Part shown: positions 1-7,924 of the stretch, piece by piece
Layout of the letters: the number at the start of each line of letters is the position of its first letter
Numbering within the stretch: the first letter of the stretch is position 1
Origin: Limimaricola soesokkakensis
GTDB lineage: Bacteria; Pseudomonadota; Alphaproteobacteria; Rhodobacterales; Rhodobacteraceae
Direction of reading: 5' to 3'
Length of the DNA: 64,000 bases
Assembly: GCF_900172345.1 (NCBI RefSeq)
Contig: NZ_FWFY01000005.1
Location: forward strand, 1-64,000
Program-made: the position numbers and the translations under genes
The notes under the pieces: generated by a model
The model's database searches: none
Told to the model about the DNA's origin: nothing
The model's input: the letters and a program-made list of their open reading frames with translations, nothing else

Positions 1-180
1 TACCGGACGCCCGACATCAGCGGGCTGATCGAAACGGTGATCGGCGCCGACGGGGCCACGAACGCCGCCCTGGCCTTCATCGTCGCGGGCAGCGGCAGCC
101 GGGTGGCGAGCAGCTTCGACAGCGGCGGCGCGCCAGAGTTGGTCCTCGTGCTCGACGACGGAAGCGCGCTCACACTGTGA
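1..180 (+). CDS. C-terminal end of a secreted or surface beta-rich protein (partial)
   Basis: The frame is open from the window edge to TGA at 178-180 and gives 59 residues. The tail has a pattern I associate with the end of beta-sandwich domains in large secreted proteobacterial proteins: TPDISGLIE, then NAALAFIVAGSGSR, SSFDSGG and APELVLVLDD. That family resemblance is from memory. The rest of the gene is outside the window, so no function can be given. A strong hairpin follows directly, consistent with the end of a transcription unit. Confidence 0.6.
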   Translation, partial: YRTPDISGLIETVIGADGATNAALAFIVAGSGSRVASSFDSGGAPELVLVLDDGSALTL

Positions 181-192
181 GCCCATGCATGC

Positions 193-220
193 GCCCCCGG
201 CCGGAAGAGCGGCCGGGGGC
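193..220 (+). terminator. Hairpin after the first gene, terminator-like
   Basis: A perfect 10-bp stem, GCCCCCGGCC at 193-202 and GGCCGGGGGC at 211-220, has an 8-nt loop. It starts 12 bases after the stop codon of the partial gene. No long T-run follows, so it may be an intrinsic terminator of the T-poor type common in high-GC bacteria, or an mRNA 3' stabiliser. Confidence 0.6.
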
Positions 221-552
221 GTATGGCGGGGCGAGGACGAACAAGGCGGTCCAAAGGGCTAACGGTAGAGCCGCAAGAAGGTGCTGATGACGGCCGCTCT
301 CGGGTGCCCATCTTGATAGCGGTTGGTCGACGTCGGATCCGCTGGCCTTCCTGAAATTCGTCCTGGCCGCCGACGACGGCTCTCGGATCATGGACCCGCT
401 CAGAGTTTTCCAAGCGCTGCGAAAACCCAAGGTAGCACTCGCACAGCTCGAATTGCAGTTGCACGTGCCATCGCGCTTAAAGGGCCGTTTAGCCAATCGG
501 AGCCGTCGCTCCTGAATTTCCGCGGCTATCCGTGCAATGCCATTCGGAAGCG

Positions 553-1449
553 TCACTCCTGCGCGACCACCTGCCTGCCCCGCCACAAGATGAAGGCACC
601 CGACAGAACAATCAGGCCAGATCCAACGAGTATCGAGAGGCTCAATTCCTCGCCGAAGACTGCCATTCCCAATGCCACGCCGAAAAGCAGCCGCGTGTAT
701 CGGAACGGCGTGACGGCAGAGACCTCTCCCGTCCGCATCGCCTTCATGAGAAACGCGTAGGCCGCCACACCAGACAGTAGCGCCCCCGTCAACGAAAGCG
801 ACACCGCAACGCCGGGCAAGGCGAAGGGCGCAGCCTCCCAAATCGAGTACATCGCGCCGGCCACCACGACCGATAGGAACCCGTACAGGCCGAGGATCGA
901 CGTGCTGAGCGATGCCGGCGCCGCTCGGCTGGCCAAATCACGACCTGCGAAGCCGATCATGCCGATGACGGCCAAGATCGAGAGCAGGGAGAATCCCTCG
1001 GTCCCCGGCTGGACGATGACAACGACACCGATCAGGCCGATCGTGATGGCGGCCCACCTGCGCCAGCCGACCTTCTCGCCGAAGATGAGTGCTGCTCCGG
1101 CGACCACGACGACCGGGGTGGCCTGCAGGATCACGGTCGCCGCGGAAAGCGGGATCAGGGAAATAGCCAGGACGTAGAACAGGCGGCCGGCAATCTCGAA
1201 GCAGATACGGATGCGCATCGGCCGCGAAATGGCGTCCGGCGTGAACAACGGCTCGCCGTTCAAAAGCGCGAGACAGGCAAACAAGATTGCGCCGCCCGAT
1301 CCGAAAATGATCAGGATCTCACCGACCGGCAGGACTTCGGACGCGGACTTCACGAATGAATCTTCTACGGCGAACGCCGCCATGGCGGCGACCATCCAGA
1401 CACAGCCGATAAAGTTGGCTGTAGAAGAGGTGTTGGTTTCCGTTTTCAT
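553..1449 (-). CDS. EamA-family (DMT superfamily) membrane transporter
   Basis: This is a 298-residue polytopic membrane protein with two EamA repeats, roughly residues 12-140 and 150-290, and about ten hydrophobic segments. Such proteins export or exchange small metabolites; the substrate cannot be read from sequence. The frame is open upstream to 1617, but the start at 1449 is chosen because GGGA lies 5 bases before that ATG and the upstream residues are polar and unlike the family. An alternative ATG two codons earlier would leave no room for that site. The gene stands alone, with no recognisable partner. Confidence 0.85.
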   Translation of the reverse strand: MKTETNTSSTANFIGCVWMVAAMAAFAVEDSFVKSASEVLPVGEILIIFGSGGAILFACLALLNGEPLFTPDAISRPMRIRICFEIAGRLFYVLAISLIPLSAATVILQATPVVVVAGAALIFGEKVGWRRWAAITIGLIGVVVIVQPGTEGFSLLSILAVIGMIGFAGRDLASRAAPASLSTSILGLYGFLSVVVAGAMYSIWEAAPFALPGVAVSLSLTGALLSGVAAYAFLMKAMRTGEVSAVTPFRYTRLLFGVALGMAVFGEELSLSILVGSGLIVLSGAFILWRGRQVVAQE

Positions 1450-2003
1450 GAACATCCCGCGACAATCACTTAGTGTCCGTTGGATGCTTCGAATTAGACA
1501 GTCAATGGGTTGTCTTTGCCGCTGGTGTCTTGACGGGTTCGGGTAGCAAGTGAGGTCGCTAGAGCTCGCGAAAAGACGGAAGGACAGTCCCAACATCGAT
1601 GGCACTGTCGCTTGCAAGATGTCGATTGCGGCCTCGTCGCGGACCTGTTCGACGCCCTATCGGAGCTTGCCGAAAAGCTGTGAGGCCTTAGCCGATGTGA
1701 AATGGCCCGGCGCGGGAAGCCCCCGCGACGGGCCATTTCACATCGGCTCCGCTGGACTCTGATGAACTTCGTTGCGCTGCTGCCGATCTCGTGGACACGA
1801 CAATCAGGTCGCGACCACGGGACAGAGCCGCGTTCCTGATGGATGCCCCTTGGGCCAAGCTTTGAACTGATGCGCCGTCGGTCCAAGGAGATAGGTTTAA
1901 CGGCTTGAACGCCAGGCTCGGCGCTCAAGCCGCTACCAGCGCGCCAAACTCCCCCATGGATCATCGGGCAGAGCGTCTCCCTTCGACAACGAAGGCTGGG
2001 GGG
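1450..2003. other. Gene-poor gap with a long inverted repeat
   Basis: No complete gene is convincing here. A plus-strand frame ends at a TGA at 1681-1683 with a protein-like tail (DCGLVADLFDALSELAEKL) but has no plausible start, so it may be the remnant of a lost gene. Immediately after it lies the inverted repeat at 1691-1747, listed separately. Confidence 0.5.
1691..1747. repeat. 57-nt near-perfect inverted repeat (giant hairpin)
   Basis: Arms GCCGATGTGAAATGGCCC at 1691-1708 and GGGCCATTTCACATCGGC at 1730-1747 are exact reverse complements over 18 bases. One further G-C pair, one mismatch and an inner 6-bp stem (1711-1716 with 1722-1727) leave a 5-nt loop. No T-run follows. It is much longer than the other hairpins in this window and no gene abuts it on the minus strand. 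It could be a miniature inverted-repeat element, a folded RNA, or the terminator of a decayed gene. Confidence 0.75.
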
Positions 2004-2234
2004 TCAACTCCCTCCGCGAAGGCCATCCTTCGGGCGGTAGAGAACCCGTCTCAAGCGCCCGACCATGCCTGCGTCGCTCTCGCGCTCTTCGGCCAGCATA
2101 CGCTCCCTCGCTTCGTAGATCTCGACCTCTCGTCGGAGATCGGCCACCGCGGCTTCCGCAATCGCGAGCTTGGCTTTCAGGTCGTCGATGTCGTGGCGGT
2201 TCTCCGGTGCCGCCGCCGGACTCCAATGGATCAT
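2004..2234 (-). CDS. Small coiled-coil hypothetical protein (intact copy of a duplicated pair)
   Basis: Not a family I recognise. The 76-residue product has a strongly helical, heptad-like centre at about residues 15-55, rich in A, E, R and L, then a basic C-terminus. GGAG lies 6 bases before the ATG, which supports expression. A second, frameshifted copy sits just upstream at 2362-2569; the two share the ENR-x-DI entry motif, an I(Y/F)EAR motif and a basic tail with R-L-(K/R)-R. Function unknown; the shape suggests an oligomerising or nucleic-acid-associated small protein, which is inference. Confidence 0.55.
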   Translation of the reverse strand: MIHWSPAAAPENRHDIDDLKAKLAIAEAAVADLRREVEIYEARERMLAEERESDAGMVGRLRRVLYRPKDGLRGGS

Positions 2235-2361
2235 CTCGGTCTCCAGCCGCCTCTCGGGCGGTTGCCGAGCGCTGGGTCATTCCGATGCCCGGCATCGAAA
2301 AACCAACCGCCGAGAGCGCGTTTCGATCCCGCCTGCCTGCTGAAATTCAGATGGTCGCGCA

Positions 2362-2569
2362 TCAGCCTCGGCGATGCATAATGCGTTTGAGCCGCGCCAC
2401 GCGCCCAACTTTGCCGTCCCGCGCCTTTTCTTCGGCCTCCGCCGCCGTCCGCGCCTCGAAGATCTTGGTATCGCGATACACATCCGCCGGGGCCTCGACG
2501 ATGCGAAGCCTTTCTGTGAGCAACGGCGATGTCGTTCCGGTTCTCGACCACCGGGGTCGACTCGGTTCG
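2362..2569 (-). pseudogene. Frameshifted second copy of the small coiled-coil gene
   Basis: Read on the minus strand, one frame gives ENRNDIA, matching ENRHDID of the downstream copy. Removing one base near 2520-2527 then moves into a frame that continues L-L-T-E-R-L-R-I-V-E-A through IFEAR to a basic tail and a TGA at 2362-2364. That second part aligns almost gap-free with the intact copy at 2004-2234. No ATG is available in the first frame, which is closed upstream by a TAG at 2570-2572. The simplest reading is a decayed tandem duplicate. Confidence 0.5.
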
Positions 2570-2937
2570 CTATGCCCTCCCCCCTTCAAATACCGGGCTT
2601 ATCGACAGCCACAGGTGCAGTGCAGAGCGCCAGCAAAGCCGCGCCCGAAGCAACCCCAGATTGATATCCGGCACCGATCTGCGAGCGCCTCAACGCCACG
2701 CCCCGGAAATGCCGGGGCAGCCGAACATCGGCCAAAGTCTTCCAACGAACCTGATGGAGGCGATGCAGTCAGGCGCCAAGGATGTGCCGTGGAAATTGCG
2801 CTTCAGCGCGAACTTGCAGAGCCGGGCGAGGTCTTGGCGCCGCGTGAAGCCTCCTCACCATTATCCCGTTCCCCTTTCCAAGCTGACATGGCGCACCATC
2901 TCGAGAATCCAGCCACAAACGAAGTCGGGAACGAATT

Positions 2938-3288
2938 ATGCCGAGCAACCGCGACGAGAAGATCCGCCAACGCGCCTACGAACTCTGGGAGCGCGACGGC
3001 GCCCAACACGGCCGCGATCAGGATTACTGGCACGAAGCTGTCGAACAGATCGACGCGGAGGAACGTGCTGAAAAGAGCCCGAAGAGCGCCCCTGCACGCA
3101 AGCGCAAAGCGGCCAAGGCGCAGGCCGTCGAGGGCGACAAGTCCGACCGAGGATCCGCGCATGCCGACGACGCGTCGGCTGGCGTGGCACCGAAGAAACG
3201 CGGGCGCCCTCGCAAGACCGACGCGGGAGGGAGCATGACCGCTCCGGCCAGGCGCCCACCTCAGGCATCGAAGGCAGGCAAGGAATAG
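2938..3288 (+). CDS. DUF2934 domain protein with a lysine/arginine-rich tail
   Basis: The 116-residue product begins with a DUF2934 motif (residues about 6-38: IRQRAYELWERDG, then a Gly/Asp-rich turn and W-H-E-A-V-E-Q-I). The rest is low-complexity and basic, with an AT-hook-like PKKRGRPRKT near residue 85, so DNA binding is plausible. DUF2934 proteins are widespread in Rhizobiales and Rhodobacterales and have no assigned biochemical role. No typical ribosome site is obvious before the ATG. It is convergent with the DUF2243 gene, whose stop is only 5 bases away. Confidence 0.8.
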   Translation: MPSNRDEKIRQRAYELWERDGAQHGRDQDYWHEAVEQIDAEERAEKSPKSAPARKRKAAKAQAVEGDKSDRGSAHADDASAGVAPKKRGRPRKTDAGGSMTAPARRPPQASKAGKE

Positions 3289-3292
3289 CCCC

Positions 3293-4045
3293 TCAAGCCG
3301 TGCTCCAGCTGAAGCATCCCGCAGGCACGCCAGAGCCGCTGACCAGCATCGCACCGCGCCGGTAGAACCCCCAGCGGTTCTCCGGCGCGACGTCGAGGAT
3401 CACCACGCCCATCGCCGGATCGGCCCAGACCAGCTTTGCATCCAACTCGTCGATCGCGTTGCGCACGGAGAGCGCCTCCACGCCGGGTCGAAAGACGACG
3501 GCCGTCAGCGGCTGGTCCGGCGACGGCCGCATCGACCAGACGCCGGCGCCGGCCGTCGTAGCGGTCAGGGCGAGCATGGCCGCCACCGAGCGTCCGCTGC
3601 CCGGACCGCCCCGCTTCATCACGACCCAGCCCGCCGCCATGGGCGCCAAGCCGAAAACGAAGAACCACATCAGGTCCCAGAGCATCGGGTTCGGACTGTC
3701 GAGCTTGATACGATGGATGCCCAGCACCCAGTGCGAAAGCACGCTGTCGAGCACATGCCAGCCACCGAAGCCGAGGAGCATCGCGCCGACCAGTTGGGCG
3801 CCGGGAACGCCGCTTCCACGCCCGTGGGCCCGCCAGAGGCCCCAGAGCGCCACGGCGGCGAGCACATACATCAGGAGATGGAAATAGCCATCCCAGAGGA
3901 TCTGCAGGCGCATGTCGTCGATGCCCGGCACGAGGCTTAGCAGGTGATGCCATTGCAGGATCTGGTGCAACAGGATGCCATCGAAGAAGCCCCCCAACGC
4001 CAGCCCGAGCAGACTTCCGTATCCGATCCAGTGCCTCGATGGCAT
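3293..4045 (-). CDS. DUF2243 family integral membrane protein
   Basis: The product has 250 residues and several hydrophobic helices. The family signature GFFDGILLHQILQWHH lies near residue 20 and further conserved His/Asp positions occur in GGWHVLDSVLSHW. The His-rich pattern inside membrane helices is typical of DUF2243 and hints at metal or heme binding, though the function is not established. The start at 4045 has GGAGG 6 bases upstream. The last third (after about residue 160) is a less hydrophobic extension without a recognised domain. Confidence 0.8.
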   Translation of the reverse strand: MPSRHWIGYGSLLGLALGGFFDGILLHQILQWHHLLSLVPGIDDMRLQILWDGYFHLLMYVLAAVALWGLWRAHGRGSGVPGAQLVGAMLLGFGGWHVLDSVLSHWVLGIHRIKLDSPNPMLWDLMWFFVFGLAPMAAGWVVMKRGGPGSGRSVAAMLALTATTAGAGVWSMRPSPDQPLTAVVFRPGVEALSVRNAIDELDAKLVWADPAMGVVILDVAPENRWGFYRRGAMLVSGSGVPAGCFSWSTA

Positions 4046-4205
4046 GCGCGGCCTCCGTCCTCTTGTGGCGGGATAACCGGGCCTCACGGGGCCAGTTCCG
4101 TGCGTGGCGAGATCGCCACATATAAGGCGATACTGCGGCGGCGCCCCATTCTGGCCCCATTCCGGCGCTTGGAACGAAGGTGTTCGCACCCGAGGTTTCC
4201 GTCTA

Positions 4206-4526
4206 ATGATCGCACCCGTTTCCGGTCGCCAGAGCTTCTACATGCAGCTGATCGAGCTTCGCCAACTGTTGAACCAAGAGCGGGTCGAACGACTGCGCGA
4301 AGAACGGCTTGAGCAGCTGCGCGCCGACGCGACACGACGGCTCAGGGCAGAGGAGGCGGGGTCGCAGGGAACAAGGCGGAAAGTGGAGGCACCTGACGCG
4401 GTGCATGGCGCCGAGTGGGCATGGGGCGGCCCCCAGATTATCTCCAGCCTGGGCCGGGTCGAGGCAGCATCGCGTGCGACCGCCGCGCAAGTCTACGCGC
4501 TCAATGCCCGGCAGGCCGCGCATTGA
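4206..4526 (+). CDS. Hypothetical helical protein
   Basis: Not recognised. The frame gives 106 residues with a charged helix near residues 13-50 (ELRQLLNQERVERLREERLEQLR) that would form a coiled coil, and a second helical stretch at the C-terminus. GAGG lies about 10 bases before the chosen ATG, a loose spacing; an internal ATG at 4242 would give only the helical part. The opposite strand also has an open frame but with a less protein-like composition. It may belong with the other small helical proteins of this accessory region. Confidence 0.4.
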   Translation: MIAPVSGRQSFYMQLIELRQLLNQERVERLREERLEQLRADATRRLRAEEAGSQGTRRKVEAPDAVHGAEWAWGGPQIISSLGRVEAASRATAAQVYALNARQAAH

Positions 4527-4614
4527 ACTGTCGACGGCGGGATGAAAACCGGCCACGCGGCGAGGTGCTAGGTAACGATAGCCGCTCGGCTACTCTCGCG
4601 CCTATGTCCCGGCG

Positions 4615-4758
4615 GTGCGGGTGGACCGGAAATCCGCCTTGGTCGCGACCGTCGACGAGCTTGTCGGAGCGCTCGATCTAGACCGGACCGAGCGGGTGAA
4701 GCTGCACCAGGCCGCCTTGGATGCGGGTTTCAATCTCGACCTGCCCGACGATTTTTGA
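4615..4758 (+). CDS. Short protein or surviving C-terminus upstream of cutA
   Basis: This 47-residue frame begins at GTG 4615 (GTG 4621 is also possible) and ends at TGA 4756-4758, 12 bases before cutA. The composition is clearly protein-like, with a helix V-A-T-V-D-E-L-V-G-A-L-D-L, an amphipathic second helix and the acidic end DLPDDF. The frame is closed upstream by a TAG around 4578-4580. No good ribosome site precedes either GTG. It is either a genuine small protein co-transcribed with cutA or the 3' remnant of a truncated gene. Confidence 0.45.
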   Translation: MRVDRKSALVATVDELVGALDLDRTERVKLHQAALDAGFNLDLPDDF

Positions 4759-4770
4759 GACGCTTCGATT

Positions 4771-5082
4771 ATGCCCACGTTGATCCACACCGGCTGCGAC
4801 AGCGAGAAGGAGGCGCGCAAGATCGCGCGGGCGCTCCTCGAACGCCGCCTCGCCGCCGCCGTTCATATCCGCAAGATCGACACGCTCTACCGCTGGGAGG
4901 GCGAGATCCACGACCATCTCGAATGGCGGCTGGATATCAAGACGGTCGAGGCGCGCTGGAACGAGGTGGTCGCGGCCATCACCGAGCTGCACAGCTACGA
5001 AGAGCCCGCAATCTTCTCGACCCGCATCCACCGCATCACGACCGGCGCGCTCGACTGGCTCGAAGAGAACTGCGCCGAGTGA
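4771..5082 (+). CDS. cutA: CutA1-family divalent cation tolerance protein
   Basis: The 103-residue length fits CutA1, a small cytoplasmic trimer with a ferredoxin-like fold linked genetically to copper and other divalent-ion tolerance. Family features visible are the S-E-K-E-A-R-K-I-A-R-A-L-L-E-R-R-L-A-A helix, the Y-R-W-E-G-E-I loop, and the H-S-Y-E-E-P-A motif followed by a basic strand. The protein starts directly at the beta strand that begins the fold, so ATG 4771 is the natural start. No partner gene for metal transport is nearby. Its molecular function remains debated in the literature. Confidence 0.88.
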   Translation: MPTLIHTGCDSEKEARKIARALLERRLAAAVHIRKIDTLYRWEGEIHDHLEWRLDIKTVEARWNEVVAAITELHSYEEPAIFSTRIHRITTGALDWLEENCAE

Positions 5083-5451
5083 TCGCGGGCGACGGCCCCC
5101 ATCCATGTCTCCCCTGACAAGTTCGCACCGAACAGGAGCGAGTGGGGCACGGTCAACGTCTCGTAGTTGATATCAGCCGAGGGCGGTGCGCTCGTCGAGA
5201 TGCAGGCAGGGGTAATGAGCGAGGACGGATCACTTCCGATCCGGATGGCACCTGACCGAAGGGAGCACCGCTTCGGTGTAGGTTCCTCTCTCGAACGGTC
5301 AGGAGAGTGGATTCATTGTCGACCCCAGCGCTGCAGCAAAGAAGAATAGCCCGGGCCTAGTGAAGGGCAGGAAGGGCAACTTGGGCTGTCGAGGCCCTCG
5401 CCAATTTCTTCGATCGCGAACTGCGGTCCCACCAGAAAGGAGGCTTCGACG
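5083..5451. other. Intergenic stretch without a supported gene
   Basis: About 370 bases lie between cutA and the DUF3085 gene. I see no convincing coding frame. A hairpin with arms ACCGAAG (5255-5261) and CTTCGGT (5271-5277) and a 9-nt loop is present. The DUF3085 ribosome site (AGGAGG) lies at the right end. Confidence 0.5.
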
Positions 5452-6018
5452 ATGAGGGCGACGTTCGACGCGGACCATCTGCTCGAACTCCTGGCCCTTT
5501 CGGAAACCGCGAGGACACGCCGACCGACCTATGCTCAACTTTTTGATCCCACCCTCTGGCGCGCCGACATGGAGGCCACGGGGCGCGCTGCAGCGGTAGA
5601 GGGGCTTCGCACGGATGAATGTCCAAACCTGACCATCGACGACCTCGACTGCACCAGAATTCCTCCGGGGCTGATGCTCGCTGGTGACGAAGGTATCTAT
5701 TTCATGACGAACGCGGTCTCCGCGGAAATGGAGGCGCTCCGCGCCTATGGCCGTCATGTCGCCTACGCTCGCGAGGCCGATCCCACCTGGATGCCATGCA
5801 AGGAGGTGCGGCATGCCAAGCATGCCATCTTCGGCCAAGAGGACGGGGTCGAGTTCCTCGGAGCGGAGGAACTGCGAAGGGGGCTCGTGCCGGGTTCGCT
5901 CTACGAGGTCCACATTACTGCCAAGGCAATCGTCCTGCCGAGCTCGAAGGGGGCCTATAAGAAAGCGTTTTGCCCTGACCGGCATCTCCAAACAGCGATA
6001 CGCGATACCCGCCGCTAA
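5452..6018 (+). CDS. DUF3085 domain protein
   Basis: The 188-residue soluble protein is preceded by AGGAGG at good spacing. The pattern G-D-E-G-I-Y-F-M-T-N-A, then H-V-A-Y-A-R, then D-P-T-W, then a D-G-V-E-F-L motif matches what I know of DUF3085, a family common on alphaproteobacterial plasmids and islands and of unknown function. This supports the view that the first 9 kb is accessory DNA. The basic C-terminal tail (after about residue 165) is outside the domain. The family assignment is from motif memory, not a search. Confidence 0.65.
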   Translation: MRATFDADHLLELLALSETARTRRPTYAQLFDPTLWRADMEATGRAAAVEGLRTDECPNLTIDDLDCTRIPPGLMLAGDEGIYFMTNAVSAEMEALRAYGRHVAYAREADPTWMPCKEVRHAKHAIFGQEDGVEFLGAEELRRGLVPGSLYEVHITAKAIVLPSSKGAYKKAFCPDRHLQTAIRDTRR

Positions 6019-6290
6019 CCTCCCAACACGAGAAAGTTTCGATTGGGAGAAGCTGGAGGGGCGTGCCGCAGCGACTTCGAACTTCAGGCGTTCGATCCCG
6101 CCAGCTGCAGGGCGTGGATGCAATTATCAAGAGGCAGCGGCAAATGCCGCCCGAAGAGATGAGTCTATCGAGGTGGGCGGAGAATTTCAGCGGGGGCAGG
6201 ACTCTCTCGCCACATGCCGTTCCCTCGAAGGGCAGGGCCAGCCGAATATTGCTCGGCTAGCCCCCATGAACAGCTCAGAGGAAATCCAGA

Positions 6291-7109
6291 TTACTGGGCA
6301 TTCGCCTCGCCGTCAGCGTCGACGTCAGCGTCGGCATCGCCGTTAGCATCGGCATCGACATTGGTATCGGTATCGGCAGACTCGTCTTCCTGACCTTCAG
6401 TATCCAGACCCGTGTCTTGCTCCAGGTCAGTTTCTTGAGTCTCTTCGTCGCCAGCGCCTTCTTCGAGAAGCTCGCCTTCCTCTTCGTTGCCTTCTCCTTC
6501 GGAATCCTCGCCTTCCTCGATGAAGCCTTCGGTTTCCGTATCATTCGGATCGATTGCGGGTTCGTCCTCCTCGACCGCGTCCCGCTCCTCATCGTCCTCC
6601 GAGGCCGAACGGGACTCGGGATCGGCCACATCGGGCGAGGGAATGGGTTCGATGACCACTACACCGTCAGCCACGCCCTCGGGCACGGCGAACATCACCA
6701 TCACCGGCGTCCCGTCGCGCATCACCGGGGCATCCACATCGGTCATCTCCGGTCCGAAATCGAAGGTGCCGTTGTCGTTGCTTTCGACATGCAACATGGC
6801 CATCAACTGAGTTCCGGCAGGCAGCGCCTCCGGAATGGTCACCGCCACATCGGCATTTTCGCCAGCAGTTACCGAGGCATGCCCCAGTGCTTCACCGGCC
6901 GTGCCATCGGCAGCGACGGCATGCACGACGATGTAGCCGTCCTGCAGCGCGGTGATGAGCGGGAAGGTCACGGTGGTCTGTCCGTCCACCATCGACATCT
7001 GCATCATCGCGTCATCGGTGACCACGATCATCGTTTCGTCATCCTGCGCCAGGGCTCCCCCGGCCATAAGGGCGGAGAGGGCGGCAGCGCTTGCAAAGGC
7101 CTTGATCAT
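6291..7109 (-). CDS. Secreted DUF7282-type protein with a long acidic repetitive tail
   Basis: The 272-residue product has a clear Sec signal peptide (residues 1-22, cut after ALA). A folded beta-rich domain at about 25-155 contains the I-V-V-H-A-x-A-D-G-x-x-G-x-x-L-G pattern of DUF7282-like domains. A tail of more than 100 residues is almost entirely D, E, G, A, S and T, ending in DA/DV repeats. GGAGG lies 5 bases before ATG 7109, deciding against two upstream ATGs. It is probably periplasmic or extracellular. Such a tail could bind divalent cations or act as an entropic spacer; that is inference. Confidence 0.75.
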   Translation of the reverse strand: MIKAFASAAALSALMAGGALAQDDETMIVVTDDAMMQMSMVDGQTTVTFPLITALQDGYIVVHAVAADGTAGEALGHASVTAGENADVAVTIPEALPAGTQLMAMLHVESNDNGTFDFGPEMTDVDAPVMRDGTPVMVMFAVPEGVADGVVVIEPIPSPDVADPESRSASEDDEERDAVEEDEPAIDPNDTETEGFIEEGEDSEGEGNEEEGELLEEGAGDEETQETDLEQDTGLDTEGQEDESADTDTNVDADANGDADADVDADGEANAQ

Positions 7110-7181
7110 CGGAACCTCCATGATGAATCTGCGCGCATAACTCGCCACAGCCAGCTTGGTTCATCAGGACGCTCGGCATGG

Positions 7182-7559
7182 TCATCGCCGGCGTGGCGCG
7201 CCGATCAGCAGCGCGCTCGCCTTTCCAAGGGACGTCTGAAGATCAGCGAAGGCTTGCTCCGTCGCCCGCACCGAGGCCTGTCTCTGATCCCGGCTGCGGC
7301 TGCGCCCCGTCTCGCTACCCGGCGACCAAGGCTGGAAACGCCGTTGGCTCAGCACCAGCTCCGCGCCGGGCGGATCCGCGTCCTGGCTTCCATTCTGCGC
7401 GATGCGTGGCGGCAGGTTGCCCTCGGAGATCCGGACGCCCTCGAAACCTGCGCTCGCAACGGCCTCTGCCAGCGCGATCTCCAAGCGCCAGAGGTTGCCA
7501 ACTTCCGGTTCGGGCCGTGCCATGGCTTCCAGTCGCACGGCCAGAACCTCGGCTCGCAT
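7182..7559 (-). CDS. Hypothetical protein, weakly supported
   Basis: The 125-residue frame has a mildly protein-like composition: a helical start (A-E-V-L-A-V-R-L-E-A-M-A), the segment N-L-W-R-L-E-I-A-L-A-E-A-V-A, and a helical, then basic, end. No ribosome binding site is seen upstream of the ATG and the sequence matches no family I know. It sits between the acidic secreted protein and the recombinase. It may be a real small accessory gene or a chance frame in GC-rich DNA. Confidence 0.3.
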   Translation of the reverse strand: MRAEVLAVRLEAMARPEPEVGNLWRLEIALAEAVASAGFEGVRISEGNLPPRIAQNGSQDADPPGAELVLSQRRFQPWSPGSETGRSRSRDQRQASVRATEQAFADLQTSLGKASALLIGAPRRR

Positions 7560-7924
7560 GAAGGTCGAGACAGCGCGTCACACTCTTTCGGCATGGCTGA
7601 AGGCTATCGCCCAAACCCCTGCTCTACCGTATAGTTTTTAGCCTACTTGATGATGAATAGCTCCATTTTCATTTGCCTCGATGGATAGCTGACGTGTTTC
7701 ATCAGACCCTCTCTGGAGAGATTCCGGAACGGTAACCCATCCAATCCGATGTCGCACCAAAAGTGGAATGGAGGCCCCACCTCCCCTCCGCGCCCTTAAG
7801 AACAAAAGGGCTGTCGTCTGTTGCCTCCCCTCCCCTACCGCCTTGGCAAGAGCCGCTCACCCATTGCAGGCGCTTTCAAACGACCGTATTCCAAAGCCTG
7901 ATCTATTTGTAATAGGGGCGTACC
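7560..7924. other. AT-richer gap upstream of the serine recombinase
   Basis: No gene is supported. The stretch 7620-7720 is noticeably AT-rich compared with its surroundings, and the last 60 bases before the recombinase would be the normal place for its promoter and possible recombination sites. I could not identify a clear paired res or att site by eye. Confidence 0.4.

Noticed and set aside
2207-3238. Plus-strand frame of 343 codons
   Set aside because: Composition is R, P, S and A rich and it overlaps the DUF2934 gene and the coiled-coil copies in wrong frames.
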